From: Boesenbergia rotunda
Taxonomy: Eukaryota > Streptophyta > Magnoliopsida > Zingiberales > Zingiberaceae
Direction: 5' to 3'
DNA length: 64,000 bases
NCBI GenBank assembly: GCA_024364735.1
Contig: JAGFNQ010004737.1
Span: 62,001 to 126,000, forward strand
Every line of letters begins with the position of its first letter. The stretch's first letter is position 1. A model generated the notes under the pieces. That model ran no database searches. It was not told where the DNA came from and saw only the letters and a program-made list of their open reading frames with translations. Shown in pieces: positions 34,661 to 47,800 of this stretch. The position numbers were made by a program, and so were the translations under genes.

Positions 34661-35268
34661 TGAGGTTTCCGGTTTTGTGTGTTTAGGATTGGTTAATTTT
34701 GCATTTTTCATACATTGTATTATGTTGGATGATATGTGGATGTGCGTAGGCTAACTTTGTGTTGCAGGCACTGGATTCCAACTTATCATGGACAAATATT
34801 TGATGTGTGTGAATGTTTATGCAATTTTTATAAATTAATTAATCGTCGAGGTTGACGAGGCTAGGTAGTATTTAATTTTTGTAATTAAATATGGCACATG
34901 TTTAGCCGAACTTTTTGTTTACATTTGATCTAGATTTTATGTACACTGCTTTGTGGAGTATAAGATCAATGATGTAAATAATTAGCTAGTCATCTTGGCT
35001 CGGAGATCCCTCAAGGTGGCTTGCGCATAAGGAATGGAGGAGTGGACGAGGTGACGACACGACTGGAGGCGCATTGGAAGACCAAGGCCATGAAAAGTTG
35101 GAAAATCTAGGATTTTCTTTTTCATTATGTTGGTTATGTGCTTGTTGTGTGCGTGCTAGTTAAAATTCCTTGTAATAAATTACTAAGTGGGAGAGGGACC
35201 GTAAGGGTCCCGTGGCCTCCGTTGCAATCAGACATGTGATGCAAACAAGCTCGCGCATTGGCTCTGAG
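34661..35268 (+). other. F element leader/internal remnant, noncoding
   Basis: About 600 bp have no ORF of note. A purine stretch AAGTGGGAGAGGG (35185-35197) looks like a copia polypurine tract. The region ends at the LTR of element C (expected left duplication CTGAG, 35264-35268). Confidence 0.55.
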
Positions 35269-35389
35269 TGTTGATGCAGTCTGGCCCTGATTGTTGTTTT
35301 GGTGTTGACAACGATTTTAGTTTAGGTTGATGATTATGATGATTATGATGATTATGATTAAGTCCTGATCGAGGATTAGGCATGATATT

Positions 35390-35870
35390 GGGAAAATCCT
35401 AACCTGGAGGGTTAGGTGTGAGAAATCCTAGCTTGGAGGGCTAGGTGTTGGAAAATCCTAACCTGGAGGGTTAGGTGTGGAAAATCCTAGCTTGGAGGGC
35501 TAGGTGTTGGAAAAGTCCTAATTCGGAAAGGTTGGGTGAAAAGTCCTAGCTTGGAGGGCTAGGTGAAAAGTCTTAACTTGGAGGGTTAGGTGCAAATTCC
35601 CATCCTGGAGAATTAGGTGAAAAAGTCCTGGCTTGGAGGGTCAGGTGCCTAGCTTGGAGGGCTAGGTTGGATGATATTCTAACTCGGAAGGGTTGGGTGA
35701 AAAGTCCTAGCTTGGAGGGCTAGGTGAAAAGTCCTTGCTTGGAGGGCTAGGTGAAAAGTCCTAACTTGGAGGGTTAGGTGCAAATTCCCAACTTAGAGAG
35801 TTAGATGGAAAATCCTTAGTTTGGAGGGCTAAGGTGGATGGAAACTTAGCTTGGAGGGCTGAGTTTAAGT
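35390..35870. repeat. CCTAGC/GCTAGG tandem repeats, C LTR
   Basis: More than a dozen units of about 30 bp of the type CCTAGCTTGGAGGGCTAGG, alternating with CCTAACTTGGAGGGTTAGG, form short hairpins. Confidence 0.9.
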
Positions 35871-35875
35871 CTCTG

Positions 35876-36540
35876 GATCGGTCTGGTGACCGATCAGGGA
35901 TTCTGGCATGCTGCTCCTTCGTGGATCGGTCTGGTGACTGATCCAGCGATGACTGATCGGTCGGGTGACTGATCAGGGAGCACACAGTGAGGTTGGGAAC
36001 CTACTGTGCTGCTCCTGATCGATCTGGTGACCGATCAGGGAGTATGCGTTTCACCCATTGACTGGCTCCTGATCGGTCTGGTGACCGATCAGGGAGCAAG
36101 CAGTGAGGTTGAGTTCACTTGCTGACCAGCTCCTGATCGGTCTGATGACCGATCAGGATCACTGTGCAGATCGTTCTGGTGAACGATCCAGCTTCGCGGG
36201 CTCCTCACTAAGATCGATCAGGACGGTTCCTGATCGATCAGGTGATGACCTGATCGAACTGCTGACCGATCAGGTGACACCCTGATCGGTCAGTTGACCG
36301 ATCAGGAGGGTTAGCCTGCGAAACTCAGAAATCGCCTCATATAATGGTGGATCGGTCCGGTGAACGATCCACGACCTGGGATCGGTCTGGTGATCGGTCC
36401 AGGAGAATCTCAAAGAAATCGCGATTTCTGAGTGAGCGTTGGGGATCGATCAGGACGGATCCTGATCGGTCTGGAATCAGCCTGATCGGTCTAGTGACCG
36501 ATCAGGAGGCTCTCTGATCGGTTCGGTGACTGATCACTTT
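35876..36540. repeat. GATCGGTC/GACCGATC palindrome array, C LTR
   Basis: About fifteen inverted repeats have arms CTGATCGGTC and GACCGATCAG and the loop TGGT, with degenerate versions. The array is the reverse complement of that in the solo LTR at 4540-5060. Confidence 0.92.
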
Positions 36541-37553
36541 AATTCAAACTGCACTGTCAGACGCTCTGATCGCGTCTGAACACAACCGATTCGCTGCCAC
36601 TTTCCTCTGATATTTGATATGCTGTTTGATTTGCTGCTCTAATGCTCTAATTAAGTTTCAGGTGACAGGGGAGGATTCAAACACTCAAGGAAAAGTCAAA
36701 GAGAGCTTTCCTTGGAGCAGGTTTGTCCCTTTCTCCACACAGGTTGCAACGGTTGGATGCAGGACTGAAGCTGCTGACTGAAGCTTGGCTGAGGGAGCTC
36801 AGGAAGTTCAGTTAGGGTTCAGTGTAGCTGGTGCGTTGGCAGTGAGGCAGCTGTAGGTTGATGGAGATGAGATCATCTGTCGCTTGGCGGAGAAACAAAA
36901 AGGAACGAGAGAAGTAGAGTTCGACATAGATTCAGTTTTTGTGCTCTTGAGTTCCTGCGTTTCTGCTACACATCAAGCTTGCTGTTCTTGAGTTCTTCAA
37001 TCATTCTGAGCAAGCTATTGAGAAGCAATCATCATACTTGAGCGCTTGAAGGAGAAAACAAGAGGCTTGGAGTCCGACAGTGGGAAGACACGGAGAAGGG
37101 GTCTGCGTGAGATCGCCACTGGGTGGAGCTCAGGGAAGCTTGCTGTGTTTTGTCCTTGCTAAGTGGTTGAGTAAGATCATTCTTGTTGTTGTTTCTTTGT
37201 GCTCATTCTATATCATTGTTTGAAACACACTGTGGGGAGGTTTCTCCACCGAGAAGGAGGTTGCTTCATATCCGGTGATCACCAGGGCTTGATCTGCCAA
37301 CGATCAAGGGATCGCCCACCTTAAGGGCACGCCAAGGAGTAGGGGCAAGTTATCCCCGAACCTTGTAAAATCTTCTTGTTAGCGATCTTGCTAATCTTGC
37401 TAGTTAGGTTTTGGTTTTAGTTTCTGCAAGTTTTGTTTTCTCATACTTCCGTTGTGCTATTAATAACTTCAAGTGCAGAAATTTGATAACTCCTCAAGAA
37501 GAAGTGATTGGCTATATTCACCCCCCCTTTCTAGCCATCTCGTTCCCAACAAG

Positions 37554-37565
37554 TGGTATCAGAGC
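37554..37565 (+). promoter_or_regulatory. Primer binding site of element C
   Basis: TGGTATCAGAGC lies two bases after the LTR end, for initiator tRNA-Met. Confidence 0.92.
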
Positions 37566-37609
37566 AAGGGGCTCTATACACGGCTTAACAACTGAGAGTT
37601 CTCAACAAG

Positions 37610-39307
37610 ATGGCTTTGAGAGAAGGCTTCTCCACCACCCGACCTCCATTCTTTGATGGCGCCGACTTCCAATATTGGAGATAAAAAATGGAATACTATT
37701 TGAAGATGGATATCCATACGTGGTTCGCGGTGAAGGAGGGATTCATCCCTCCTAAGGATGATGAAGGCAAGGAACTCGAATCTTCACGATGGACTGCCCA
37801 ACAAATAAGGAAGAGTGAAGCCGACGCGAAGGCGGTTGTCACTATACAATGTGGCATGAACAAAGACCAACTCATCAAGGTTGGTCCCTTCACAAGTGCA
37901 AAAAACTTGTGGAACAAACTCATAGAGCTCCATGAAGGCACCCGAGACTCGAGGATTGCAAAGAGGGACTTGTTCCTCAATCAACTTCAAAATCTCTCCA
38001 TGAAGGAGAATGAGTCGGTAAGTGAGCTCCATAGCCGGTTCAAGGAATTCCTCAATGGACTTCATTCAATTGATGAAAAGGTCGAGAATCGCGACCTTGT
38101 GAGGTATGTCTTGAAAGCATTTCCAAGGAATATTTTATGGTCATCCATGGTGGATGCCTACAAAGTATCCAAGGATTTATCTATTGTAAAGCTAGATGAT
38201 TTATTTTGTGAGATGAAATTGCATGAGATGGCTAACAAATGTCCCAAGGAGAAGGGGATTGCCTTAGTTGCAGGGGACCGGATCAACAAGAAGAAGAAGG
38301 AGAAGGATCTTTCATCATCTTCATCCTCTTCCGAATCCGAGTCAAACTCGGAGGAAGATGGCAGTGGCTCCTCTTCATCCGAAATGGCGAACTTCGTGCG
38401 GAGGATGATGCGAAGAGACCGACGTTTCAAAAGGAGAGGTAACACTAGTGAATTCAAGTTTGATAAGAATAATGCATCTTGCTTTGAGTATGGTAGGAAA
38501 GGGCATTTCAAGAATGAATGTCTGAAGCTTAAGAAGGAGGAGAAACCCAAAAGAAAAGAAGAAAAATCCAAGAAGAAGAAGAAATCTTTGAAGGCTTCTT
38601 GGGATGAGTCATCCTCTAGTTCATCCGATGATGAGAAGGAGGAGAAGAGCACAAGGCAGGTGGCACTCATGGCTCTTGGAGAGGAGAGCAGTGAAGAATC
38701 TTCAAGCTCCTCAAACGCGGCTTCATCATCTACGGATGATGAAGAGGTAACTTCTCCCGAGCTTGAAAAATGCTATAGGGCAATTGCATGTTTAACTAGT
38801 ATGCTTAAGAAATCCAAAAACAAAGTTAAAGCATTGCAATTAGAAATTGATCAATTGAAAGCTTCTAGGGATGATAACATTGATGACTTGCATGTTGAAT
38901 TACTAGAAGATGAAATTAAATCTTTGAAACATGAAATTGTAAGCTTGAAATCCTCTAAGGTTGAGGAAATCAGGGATTTGCATGATAATGTGTTAGTGGA
39001 GGAAAACCAATCATTGAAGAGTGAAGTTGAGAAGCTCAAGAATATTCTTGAGAAATTCTCAAATAGCTCTAAGACCCTAGACATGATCCTAAATGCCCAA
39101 AGAGCGGTTTACAATAGGGCCGGTATTGGTTACCGCCCTAAGGAACCCTCATTTGTATCTCTCATGTCTAGGACTGACATGAGACAAACTAGGACACCCA
39201 AAATCCAAAAGAAAGTTGTCAAGGCATGGGTGCCTAAGTCATGTTTAGTTGATACTTTAGGTCCCAAGGTTTGGGTACCTAAGACCTCTATTTTTCAAAT
39301 TGTGTAG
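37610..39307 (+). pseudogene. gag: Gag of element C (one stop)
   Basis: ATG 37610 begins MALREGFSTTRPPFFDGADF. The frame is broken only by TAA 37682-37684 in the YWR-KME motif and then runs to the stop at 39305-39307. The capsid spans about residues 1-200. The nucleocapsid zinc knuckle reads CFEYGRKGHFKNEC, in which the second Cys is Tyr, so zinc binding should fail. A Lys/Ser-rich acidic region, a coiled coil (about 38760-39080) and two WVPK motifs near the C-terminus follow. Total length is about 565 codons. The gag stop is a TAG in the same frame as pol. Confidence 0.92.
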
Positions 39308-39310
39308 GTT

Positions 39311-41929
39311 ATGATTGAGGGGGAGCATCTATCAACTTGGTTCGTTGATAGTGGATGCTCCAAACACATGACCGGGGATAGATCATTGTTTACCACATTT
39401 CACAAGAAGAGTAGAGGTAATGTATCATTTGGTAACAATGGTAGCCTTAAGGTCATAGGAATAGGAGATATTCAAATATCCGGATGTCTTAGAATCTCAA
39501 ATGTCCTTCTAGTCAAGGGGATGAAATTTAATCTCCTAAGTGTCAGTCAATTGTGTGACACGGGTTACACAATTGACTTCCAACCAAGTCAATGTCTAGT
39601 TAGACAAAATGACACCTTGGACACGGTACTAGTAGGAGCAAGAGTAGACAATATCTATCAAGTTTCATTTAAAAGTGCTACTAATGCTTTTGCTAAGTGT
39701 TTCATGTCAAAAGAAGAAGAGTCCACTCTTTGGCACCGGAGACTAGCACATGTGAACATGAAGAACATCCGGAAGTTGGCCAACAAGGGACTAGTTCGAG
39801 GCTTGCCGAGCATCAAGTATGGAAAAGATAAATTATGTGATGCATGTCAAATGGGTAAGCAAACAAAATCTGCACATAAAGGTAAAAGCACTGTAAGTAC
39901 TTCCGATGCATTAGACTTACTTCACATGGATCTATTTGATTGTAATACTATCATATCATTGAATGGAAGTAGATATTGTTTTGTTATCATTGATGATTTC
40001 ACTAGATATACATGGACTTTCTTTTTAAAACATAAGGACCAAACCTTAGATATTTTTATTTCTTTTTGTAGAAGAATTGAAAATGAAAAATCATCAACAA
40101 TTAAGACAATAAGAAGTGATCATGGAGGTGAATTTCAAAACCAAAGGTTTATAGAATTTTGTCAAGATAAGGGTTATAAGCATGAGTTTTCTACTCCTAG
40201 AACACCACAACAAAATGGTGTTGTAGAGAGGAAGAACCGTGCACTTCAAGAGGCTGCACGAAGCATGCTTAATGAGTACTCACTCCCGAGTTACTTATGG
40301 GCTGAAGCTGTAAATACAGCTTGCTATGTGCAAAATCGAGTTCTCATCCATAGGTTTTTAGGAAAGACTCTCCATGAACTTTGGTTTGGGAAACCACCTA
40401 CGGTTAAACACCTTAGGGTGTTTGGTTGTAAGGTGTTCATCCTAAACACCAAGGATCACCTTGGAAAGTTCACTGCAAAATCTGATGAAGGGATACTAGT
40501 CGGGTACTCCCTCGTTAGTAAAGCCTACCAAGTCTACAACAAGAGAACTAGACTAGTTGAAGAGTCTTCTGATGTGGTTTTTGAGGAAATTCCAAAATCA
40601 ATTGACCAATCAGAAAATGTAGAAGGATTTCAACTTGAACTTAGGAGACTAAGTTTGAATGAAATTCCAAGTGTTGTTGAGGGTGATGAGTCAGATGACG
40701 GTGAGCCTAGACAACCCCTTGATCAGCCAGATCCTGAGGCTGAACTTGTGTCTAGTGAATCCATTCATGAATCACCTCCAACACCAAGGCAAACTAGATT
40801 AGCCTCTAGTCATCCCCAAGACCAAATCGTTGGAGACATCCATCAAGGGGTTAGGACTAGATCATTCTTCCGGAATGAGGCTAATGAAGTTGCACTAATT
40901 TCCGAAATTGAACCTAGAAAAATTGATGAAGCATTAAATGATCCCGATTGGATGATCGCGATGCAAGATGAACTAGGTCAATTTGAGAGGAGTCAGGTTT
41001 GGAACTTAGTCCCTAGACCTAAGAAGACCACCATTATTGGAACCAAATGGGTCTTCAAAAACAAATTAAACCACAAGGGAGAAATCATTAGAAACAAGGC
41101 ACGCTTGGTAGCCAAGGGCTATAGTCAAGTTGAAGGTCTTGATTATGATGAGACTTATGCTCCCGTGGCACGATTAGAGTCCATTCGATTGATGCTTGCA
41201 TTTGCAGCACACAGTGGCTTCAAATTATTTCAAATGGATGTCAAATCGGCCTTTCTAAATGATTTGATTAGGGAGGAGGTCTATGTCGAACAACCTTCGG
41301 GGTTTGAGAGTACCGAATATCCAAACCACGTGTTCAAGCTCAAAAAGGCACTCTATGGCCTTAAACAAGCACCCCGGGCTTGGTATGAGCGGTTGTCGAC
41401 ATTCTTGATTGGGAAGGGTTTCGTAAGAGGTCAAATAGATCCTACACTGTTTCTACGAAGAGATGGTAACAATATATTTGTAGCCCAAGTATATGTCGAT
41501 GACATAATTTGTGGCTCAAACAACAAGGGCTATTTACGTGAATTTATCGGACACATAGAGAGTGAGTTTGAAATGAGTCTAGTTGGAGAGTTGACTTTCT
41601 TCCTTGGACTAGAAATCAAGCAAACTCGCGATGGCATCCATGTGCACTAATCAAAGTATACACATGAAATGCTTCAAAAATTCAATATGAGTGATTCAAA
41701 AGAGGTAACCACTCCCATGGCTACAAACACAAGATTAGATAATGATGAGAGTGGTAAACCCGTTGATCTAACTCAATATCGAAGCATGATAGGTAGTTTG
41801 CTATACCTCACAGCTAGTCGATCAGATATACTATTTGCTGTAGGTATGTGCGCTAGGTATCAAGTCTGTGCCAAGGAATCTCACCTAATCGCTGTTAAGC
41901 GAATTTTGAGATATCTCAAGGGCACAATT
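39311..41929 (+). pseudogene. pol: Pol of element C, truncated before RNase H
   Basis: It is in the same frame as gag, one codon after the TAG. Domains are protease (TWFVDSGCSKHMTGD, near residue 10), GAG-pre-integrase zinc finger (LWHRRLAHVN...CDACQMGKQTKS), integrase core (LLHMDLFD, RSDHGGEF, QQNGVVERKNR) and reverse transcriptase (MDVKSAFLND, YGLKQAPRAWYE, YVDDIICGS). A single stop at 41648-41650 (a likely Gln codon) interrupts the end of reverse transcriptase; the frame then stays open to the gypsy G junction at 41930. RNase H is missing. Protease to reverse transcriptase are otherwise unusually intact for this window. Confidence 0.93.
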
Positions 41930-44836
41930 TGTAACGCCCGCCCTTATATCTACTCTCGGGGCGGGGTTACGTAGCAATTAATCATGTACTTTTTTTCCTC
42001 TATCTTCTAGCATAAAATTTAAAACAAACAATGCAAGGACTAAGTGCTAAGCATGCTTGTCTATACATGTCAAACAAATGTCATGCTTGAATCGTTAGAA
42101 CATTATTTGAAATATTTTAATCAAAAGTTATTCCATAACATGAGAGGTTCATATTTTATTTCAAACCATAATATAATCCAATAAAATCAAGTATATGAAA
42201 ACTCCAAGTATTTAATCATCATGCAATATCGATCCTAATCACTATCATTCATTGTCAAGGAGCATAACATAAGCATAAATATGTAGATATAGAAGTCTTT
42301 CTTCCCGAGCCACCACCCCACACATCTTCAGCCTCCTACCTCTTCCTTTAGTTTAAGTGTTCCTTACCCTTGTCTGCAGCATAAGACAACACATAAACTA
42401 GTAAGCACAAATGCTTAGTAAGGATCCTGTCCTACTCGCAAAATCCATACGAAAGAATATAACATGTACACATAATAAATCATAAGCATGAGTTCATCAA
42501 AGCATACTAAACATCCAAGTTTCTAAGCATGCAGTATCAAGTACCTTAAGCATACTCTTCACAAATAATAAATGCTTTCAATGAATGTTTTCAAAACAAT
42601 TCCATAATGGTAGTACTTAAAAATACATCCATATCATATTGGGCCCTGTTGTGTACCACATATCGCGCGGAACTATTGCGCGTTCCCTAATGAATTGGGG
42701 TAGCGAGCCACCAATTAATTAGAGCAGGACCCTTCCGTCCTACCGGAGCCATGACCTTACGTTAACATGCACCCCGGATTTGTTTAACGACCCCCTTACG
42801 AGTCGGGTACACAACTTCAAAAGTAAAATACTTATCATGCTTTTACATACATGCTAAGGAGTACTCCAAATCATTCTTACAGGACACACCACTCTTCAAG
42901 GGTGCTCATGATCCCGGAGGGACACACCACACAACATAAGGGGTGCTCTTGATCTCATACTTAGTAGAGTATCTGTTCAAGCATTTTAACATATCACATG
43001 CAATTTCATAAGTGTGCCCCATGGGCTATAAGGCATGTTCATACATACATCATATTTCATACATGTTCATACATACATAATATTTCATACATGCATATAC
43101 ATATAATAAATTTCATACATGTTCATACATACATCATATTTCATACTTGCATATACATATTATCTTACTAAACATAATCATGTCCCGTAGGGTAGTTTAA
43201 CCTTCACATACAATTCATGCAACTTATTAAACATAAAGCACATCATGAGATAATTATGAACCCTAGACCCTAGTCCTTCTAGGGTCGACCGAAACTTAAG
43301 GGTAGGGGAAAATTAGGGTTTGAACTAAATATTCACACAGACATTCGTACAATCACCTTGTATACACTATCTTACAATACATCAAACATGGATATATTAT
43401 AGGATAATTCAACCCTCACTAACCCCTTTTTCTATGACTTGGCCAAAACCCATCCCAGCCCTAAACCCTAGTTCTTGTCATCACAAAATGAAGGGACACA
43501 TCATATAGGTATACCCTAAGTTCCAAGGGGTCTTCACATGCATCAAAGGGTAACCAAGGTCTCCTCTTGGGTGTTGGCCGAAACCTACACAAAGGTATAA
43601 CCCTAGGTTTTGTTCACAACATTTTGAATAAACCACATATACATATACCCTAAGTTCCAAGGGTCTACTCGTGTAACAAAAAGGAACCAAGGCCTTCCCC
43701 TAAGGGGGTGGCCGAAACATACAAGGGGTGAAACCCTAGTTTTTCTTCTTTTTTTTTTGTTCATACCATCATGAAGAAAATCAACATATACATATATACT
43801 CTAAGTATCAAAGGTCTTCTCATGTATCAAGGAAAGAACCAAGGCCTTCCCCTAAGGGGGTGGCCGAAACTTGCAAAGGGGAAAAAGTCCCCATTTTTGA
43901 AACAATCAAGGAGAATAATCACACCAAACTATTACACTGCAGGCGAGGGGATACTTACATCCTTTCGCTTGAATTTCTCCTTCTCTAAAATCTTAAGGTG
44001 CCCTTGGTTGAAAGAAGGTGAGTGTTCTCCTTCCTAGCACTTCTATAGAACCCTTGGCCCTAGTAGAGGGCAAGATCCTTGTAGAGTTCTTCCTCCTTCC
44101 AATTCCCTAGGGTTAGAACCCTAGGGTTGTGTTTTTTCGAAAATGAAAAGGGAGAAGGGGCTTGAGGGTTTCGGTGATGAGAGTGAGGAAGAAGAAGAGG
44201 AAGTTATTCCAACTTCTCTTTCCCTTATTTATACTTTTCTCATGAAGAGACATGTCTTTTCACTTCCCTAGCTTTTAACAAGCATGTCTCTTATTCCCTC
44301 TACATGAAATATGGCTTGGTTCATTGGTTATGACATGATTAGTGCAACTAGGACGTTCAAGGTTCAATCCTTGCCTCATCCTTTCTACATCTTCTTTTTA
44401 TCACCTTTTGCACTAATCCATATCAAAGTCCATTAAGCCAAGCCCATCATGAAATTTCATAATAATAATAATATTTCATGAATTCATAATATTTCATAAT
44501 ATTTCATGATAATATTTCATGAATTCCATAATATTTCATATTCATGAATTCATAATATTTCATAATATTTCATGATAATATTTCATGAATTCCATAATAT
44601 TTCATATTCATGAATTCATAATATTTCATAATATTTCATGATAATATTTCATGAATTCCATAATATTTCATATTCATGAATTCATAATATTTTATAATAT
44701 TTCATGATAATATTTTATGAATTCCATAATATTTCATATTCATGAATTCATAATATTTCATAATATACCATATTAATATTTCATGAATTTCCTAATATTT
44801 CATAATATTTCATATGGGAAATTTTGGGGCGTTACA
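41930..44836 (-). repeat. 3' LTR of gypsy G
   Basis: This 2907-bp LTR has ends TGTAACGCCCG and GGGGCGTTACA. It holds a minus-strand TATA box near 44224-44233, TGGCCGAAAC motifs, a CATACATGTTCATACATACA repeat (43040-43160) and an AT-rich tandem array (44455-44815). Confidence 0.95.
44455..44815. repeat. 66-bp AT-rich tandem array, G 3' LTR
   Basis: About four or five units contain AATATTTCATGATAATATTT and CATGAATTC, rich in palindromic ATGAATTCAT. The matching array in the other LTR (62225-62520) has about one unit less, which accounts for the roughly 65-bp length difference. Confidence 0.9.
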
Positions 44837-44871
44837 ATCCTCTATACCTTATAAAAAGTTCGTCTCGAACT

Positions 44872-47800
44872 TTAAAATAATTCCGGATACTTTAATCGTA
44901 TTGCCTCCTCTCATTCCCACGTGGCTTCTTCGAATTATTCGTTCCGCCACAGAACCTTTACTAAGGGTACTTCCTTGTTCCTTAGCTTTTTGACTTCCCG
45001 GTCTAAGATCCGAATAGGTCGGCGTTCTGAACTTAGGTTCTCTTGATTTTGTACTGGTTGGGGCTCTATCATCTGATTCACATCAGAGGTACATTTCCTG
45101 AGCATTGATACATGGAAAATATTGTGGATAGCCGACATTTCTGTCGGTAACTCCAGTTCGTAGGCCACTTTGCCTACCCGTCTCAGAATCTGATACGGTC
45201 CCACATATCTCGGACTCAGCTTCCCTTTCTTTCCGAATCTCATCACCCCTTTCATAGGGGCCACTTTCAGGAATACTGAATCCCCAACCTCAAACTCTAA
45301 TGGTCTGCATCGCTTGTCAGCGTAGTTTTTCTGCCGACCCTGAGCAGTCTCTATTCTCTGGCAAATATTCTTTATGGCCTGAGTGGTTTCGTCTATAATA
45401 TCCGTCTGGAGTCCCATCTCCTTCTTTTCACCACTCTCAAGCCAGCATATAGGAGATCTGCATTTCCTTCCGTATAGTGCTTCGTACGGTGCCATCCCGA
45501 TAGTAGCCTGATAACTGTTGTTATAAGCAAACTCTGCCAGGCTCAGGTATCGACACCAGCTTCCCTTGAAATCCAAGGCACAAGCTCGCAACATGTCCTC
45601 TAATATTTGGTTTACTCTTTCAGTCTGCCCGTCAGTCTGGGGATGAAAGGCAGTACTAAATTTCAGCTTCGTGCCAAGAGCCTTCTGCACGTGTCCCCAA
45701 AAATCTGAAGTAAATCGACCATCCCTATCAGAGATAATAGTCTTGAGAACCCCGTGCAGTCGGATAATTTCCTTGACGTACAGTTGAGCCAACTGCTCCA
45801 CTGAGTAGGTCATTTTAATAGCCAGAAAATGGGCAGACTTGGTGAGTCTGTCCACTATAACCCATATACCATCATATCCATTCGTCGTTCTAGGTAGCCC
45901 AGAGATGAAATCCATGGAGATGTCTTCCCATTTCCACTCGGGGATAGACAGGGGTTGCAAAACTCCTCCAGGCCTCTGGTGTTCTGCTTTGACCCTCTGG
46001 CAGGTCAAACACATACTGACATAGTGGGCTACATCCCGCTTCATACCGGACCACCAAAATTTGCTCTTCAGATCTTGATACATCTTGGTAGACCCAGGAT
46101 GCATCACATAAGGTGTTCCGTGAGCTTCCTCTAGGATTCTTGTCCGTAAGTCGGAGTCATCGGGAACACATAATCGATCCCGCAGATATAAGACTCCGCT
46201 GTCTGAAATCCGAAATCCATCGTCCTTGCCTTCGAGAACCTCTTGCTTAATTCTCTGAAGACTCGGATCATGATTCTGCTTTTCCAGAATATCGTTGAAT
46301 AATGTCGGCGCAATCATCAGGGTGGACAGTCGTCCTGATATGATTTCAATCCCGTAATTCATAATTTCTTCTCCTAAGGGTTGTGACAAAGCCGACAAAG
46401 ACATTAAAGCAGCACATGATTTCCTACTGAGAGCATCGGCTACCTTGTTGGCTTTTTCCGGATGGTACAGGATCTCACAATCATAATCCTTGACCAATTC
46501 GAGCCATCTGCATTGTCTCATATTCAGATCTATCTGGGTGAAGAAATACCACAGACTCTGGTGGTCTGTATAAACTTTACACTGAGTTCCATATAGATAG
46601 TTCCTCCATATTTTCAGTGCAAAGACCATCGCGGCTAACTCTAAGTCATGGGTAGGGTAGTTTCTTTCATGTTCCTTCAGTTGCCTAGAGGCATAGGCAA
46701 TTACCTTCCCATTTTGCATAAGCACAGCTCCGAGTCCAAGTTTGGATGCGTCGCTGTACATATCGAAACCCATATCACTCTCTGGAAGAGTCAATATTGG
46801 AGCGCTAGTCAGCCTCCTTTTCAGTTCAGTAAAGCTCTTCTCACGTTCCTCGGTCCATACATATTTCTTGTCTTTCTTTGTAAGAGCTATCATAGGGGCT
46901 GCAATCCGAGAGAAATTCTCTACGAATTTTCTGTAATAGCCTGCTAGCCCGAGGAAACTTCTGATTTCACTGGCATTCTTGGGTCTGGTCTAGTTACTCA
47001 CAGCTTCAATTTTAATTGGGTCCACCATTACTCCTTCCTTGGAGATAACATGTCCCAAGAATGATACTTGATCGAGCCAGAACTCGCATTTGGAAAATTT
47101 AGCATACAGTTGTTCCTTCCGAAGAATCTGTAGTACTATACTCAGGTGCTCAGCATGTTTTTCGGGAGTTCTCGAATATATAAGGAAATCGTCGATAAAG
47201 ACGATGACAAATCTGTCGAGAAATGCCGAGAATACCCAATTCATTAAATCCATAAACATAGTTGGGGCATTGGTAACTCCAAATGGCATAACTACGAACT
47301 CATAATGTCCGTATCTGGTTCGGAAAGCCGTCTTTGGTATATCCTCCTTTTTCACCCTAACTTGGTGATAACCAGATCTCAGGTCAATCTTAGAGAAAAC
47401 CGTGGCTCCCTTCAGTTGATCAAACATGTCATCTATCCTGGGTAGAGGGTACCTGTTCTTGATAGTCACGTTGTTCAACGCCCGATAGTCGATACACATT
47501 CGCATCGACCCATCCTTCTTTTTCACGAACAGTACGGGGGCTCCCCAGGGAGAATGACTAGGGCGGATGAGTCCCTTGTCAAGTAGCTCCTGTAACTGTC
47601 CCTGTAATTCTTTTAATTCCGTCGGCGCCATACGGTACGGTGCTTTGGAAATGGGGTTAGTACCAGGAATCAATTCAATTGCAAATTCTATATCTCTTTC
47701 AGGTGCTAACCCTGGTAAGTCATCGGGAAATACCTCTGGGTAATTGCATACGACTTTGACGTCTTCTAGCTCCGGGCCCTCTGTAGGACTGGTATCAACC

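Larger units (their letters stand above)
35269..37551 (+). repeat. 5' LTR of element C
   Basis: This 2283-bp LTR has ends TGTTGATGCAGTCTGG and GTTCCCAACA. It contains CCTAGC/GCTAGG repeats (35390-35870), the GATCGGTC palindrome array (35876-36540), a transcribed leader and the C-rich tract TTCACCCCCCC at 37518-37528. It matches the solo LTR at 3680-5604. Confidence 0.93.
35269..41929 (+). mobile_element. Element C: SIRE-like copia, 3' part missing
   Basis: 5' LTR, primer site, gag and pol up to the end of reverse transcriptase are present in order on the + strand. At 41930 the minus-strand gypsy G begins, inside the conserved LRYLKGTI motif before RNase H. The missing RNase H and 3' LTR are not found anywhere to the right in the window. 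Confidence 0.93.

Noticed and set aside
38158..38670. 170-codon minus-strand ORF
   Set aside because: It is antisense to the Ser/Glu/Lys-rich gag of element C, whose codon bias keeps the reverse frame open.
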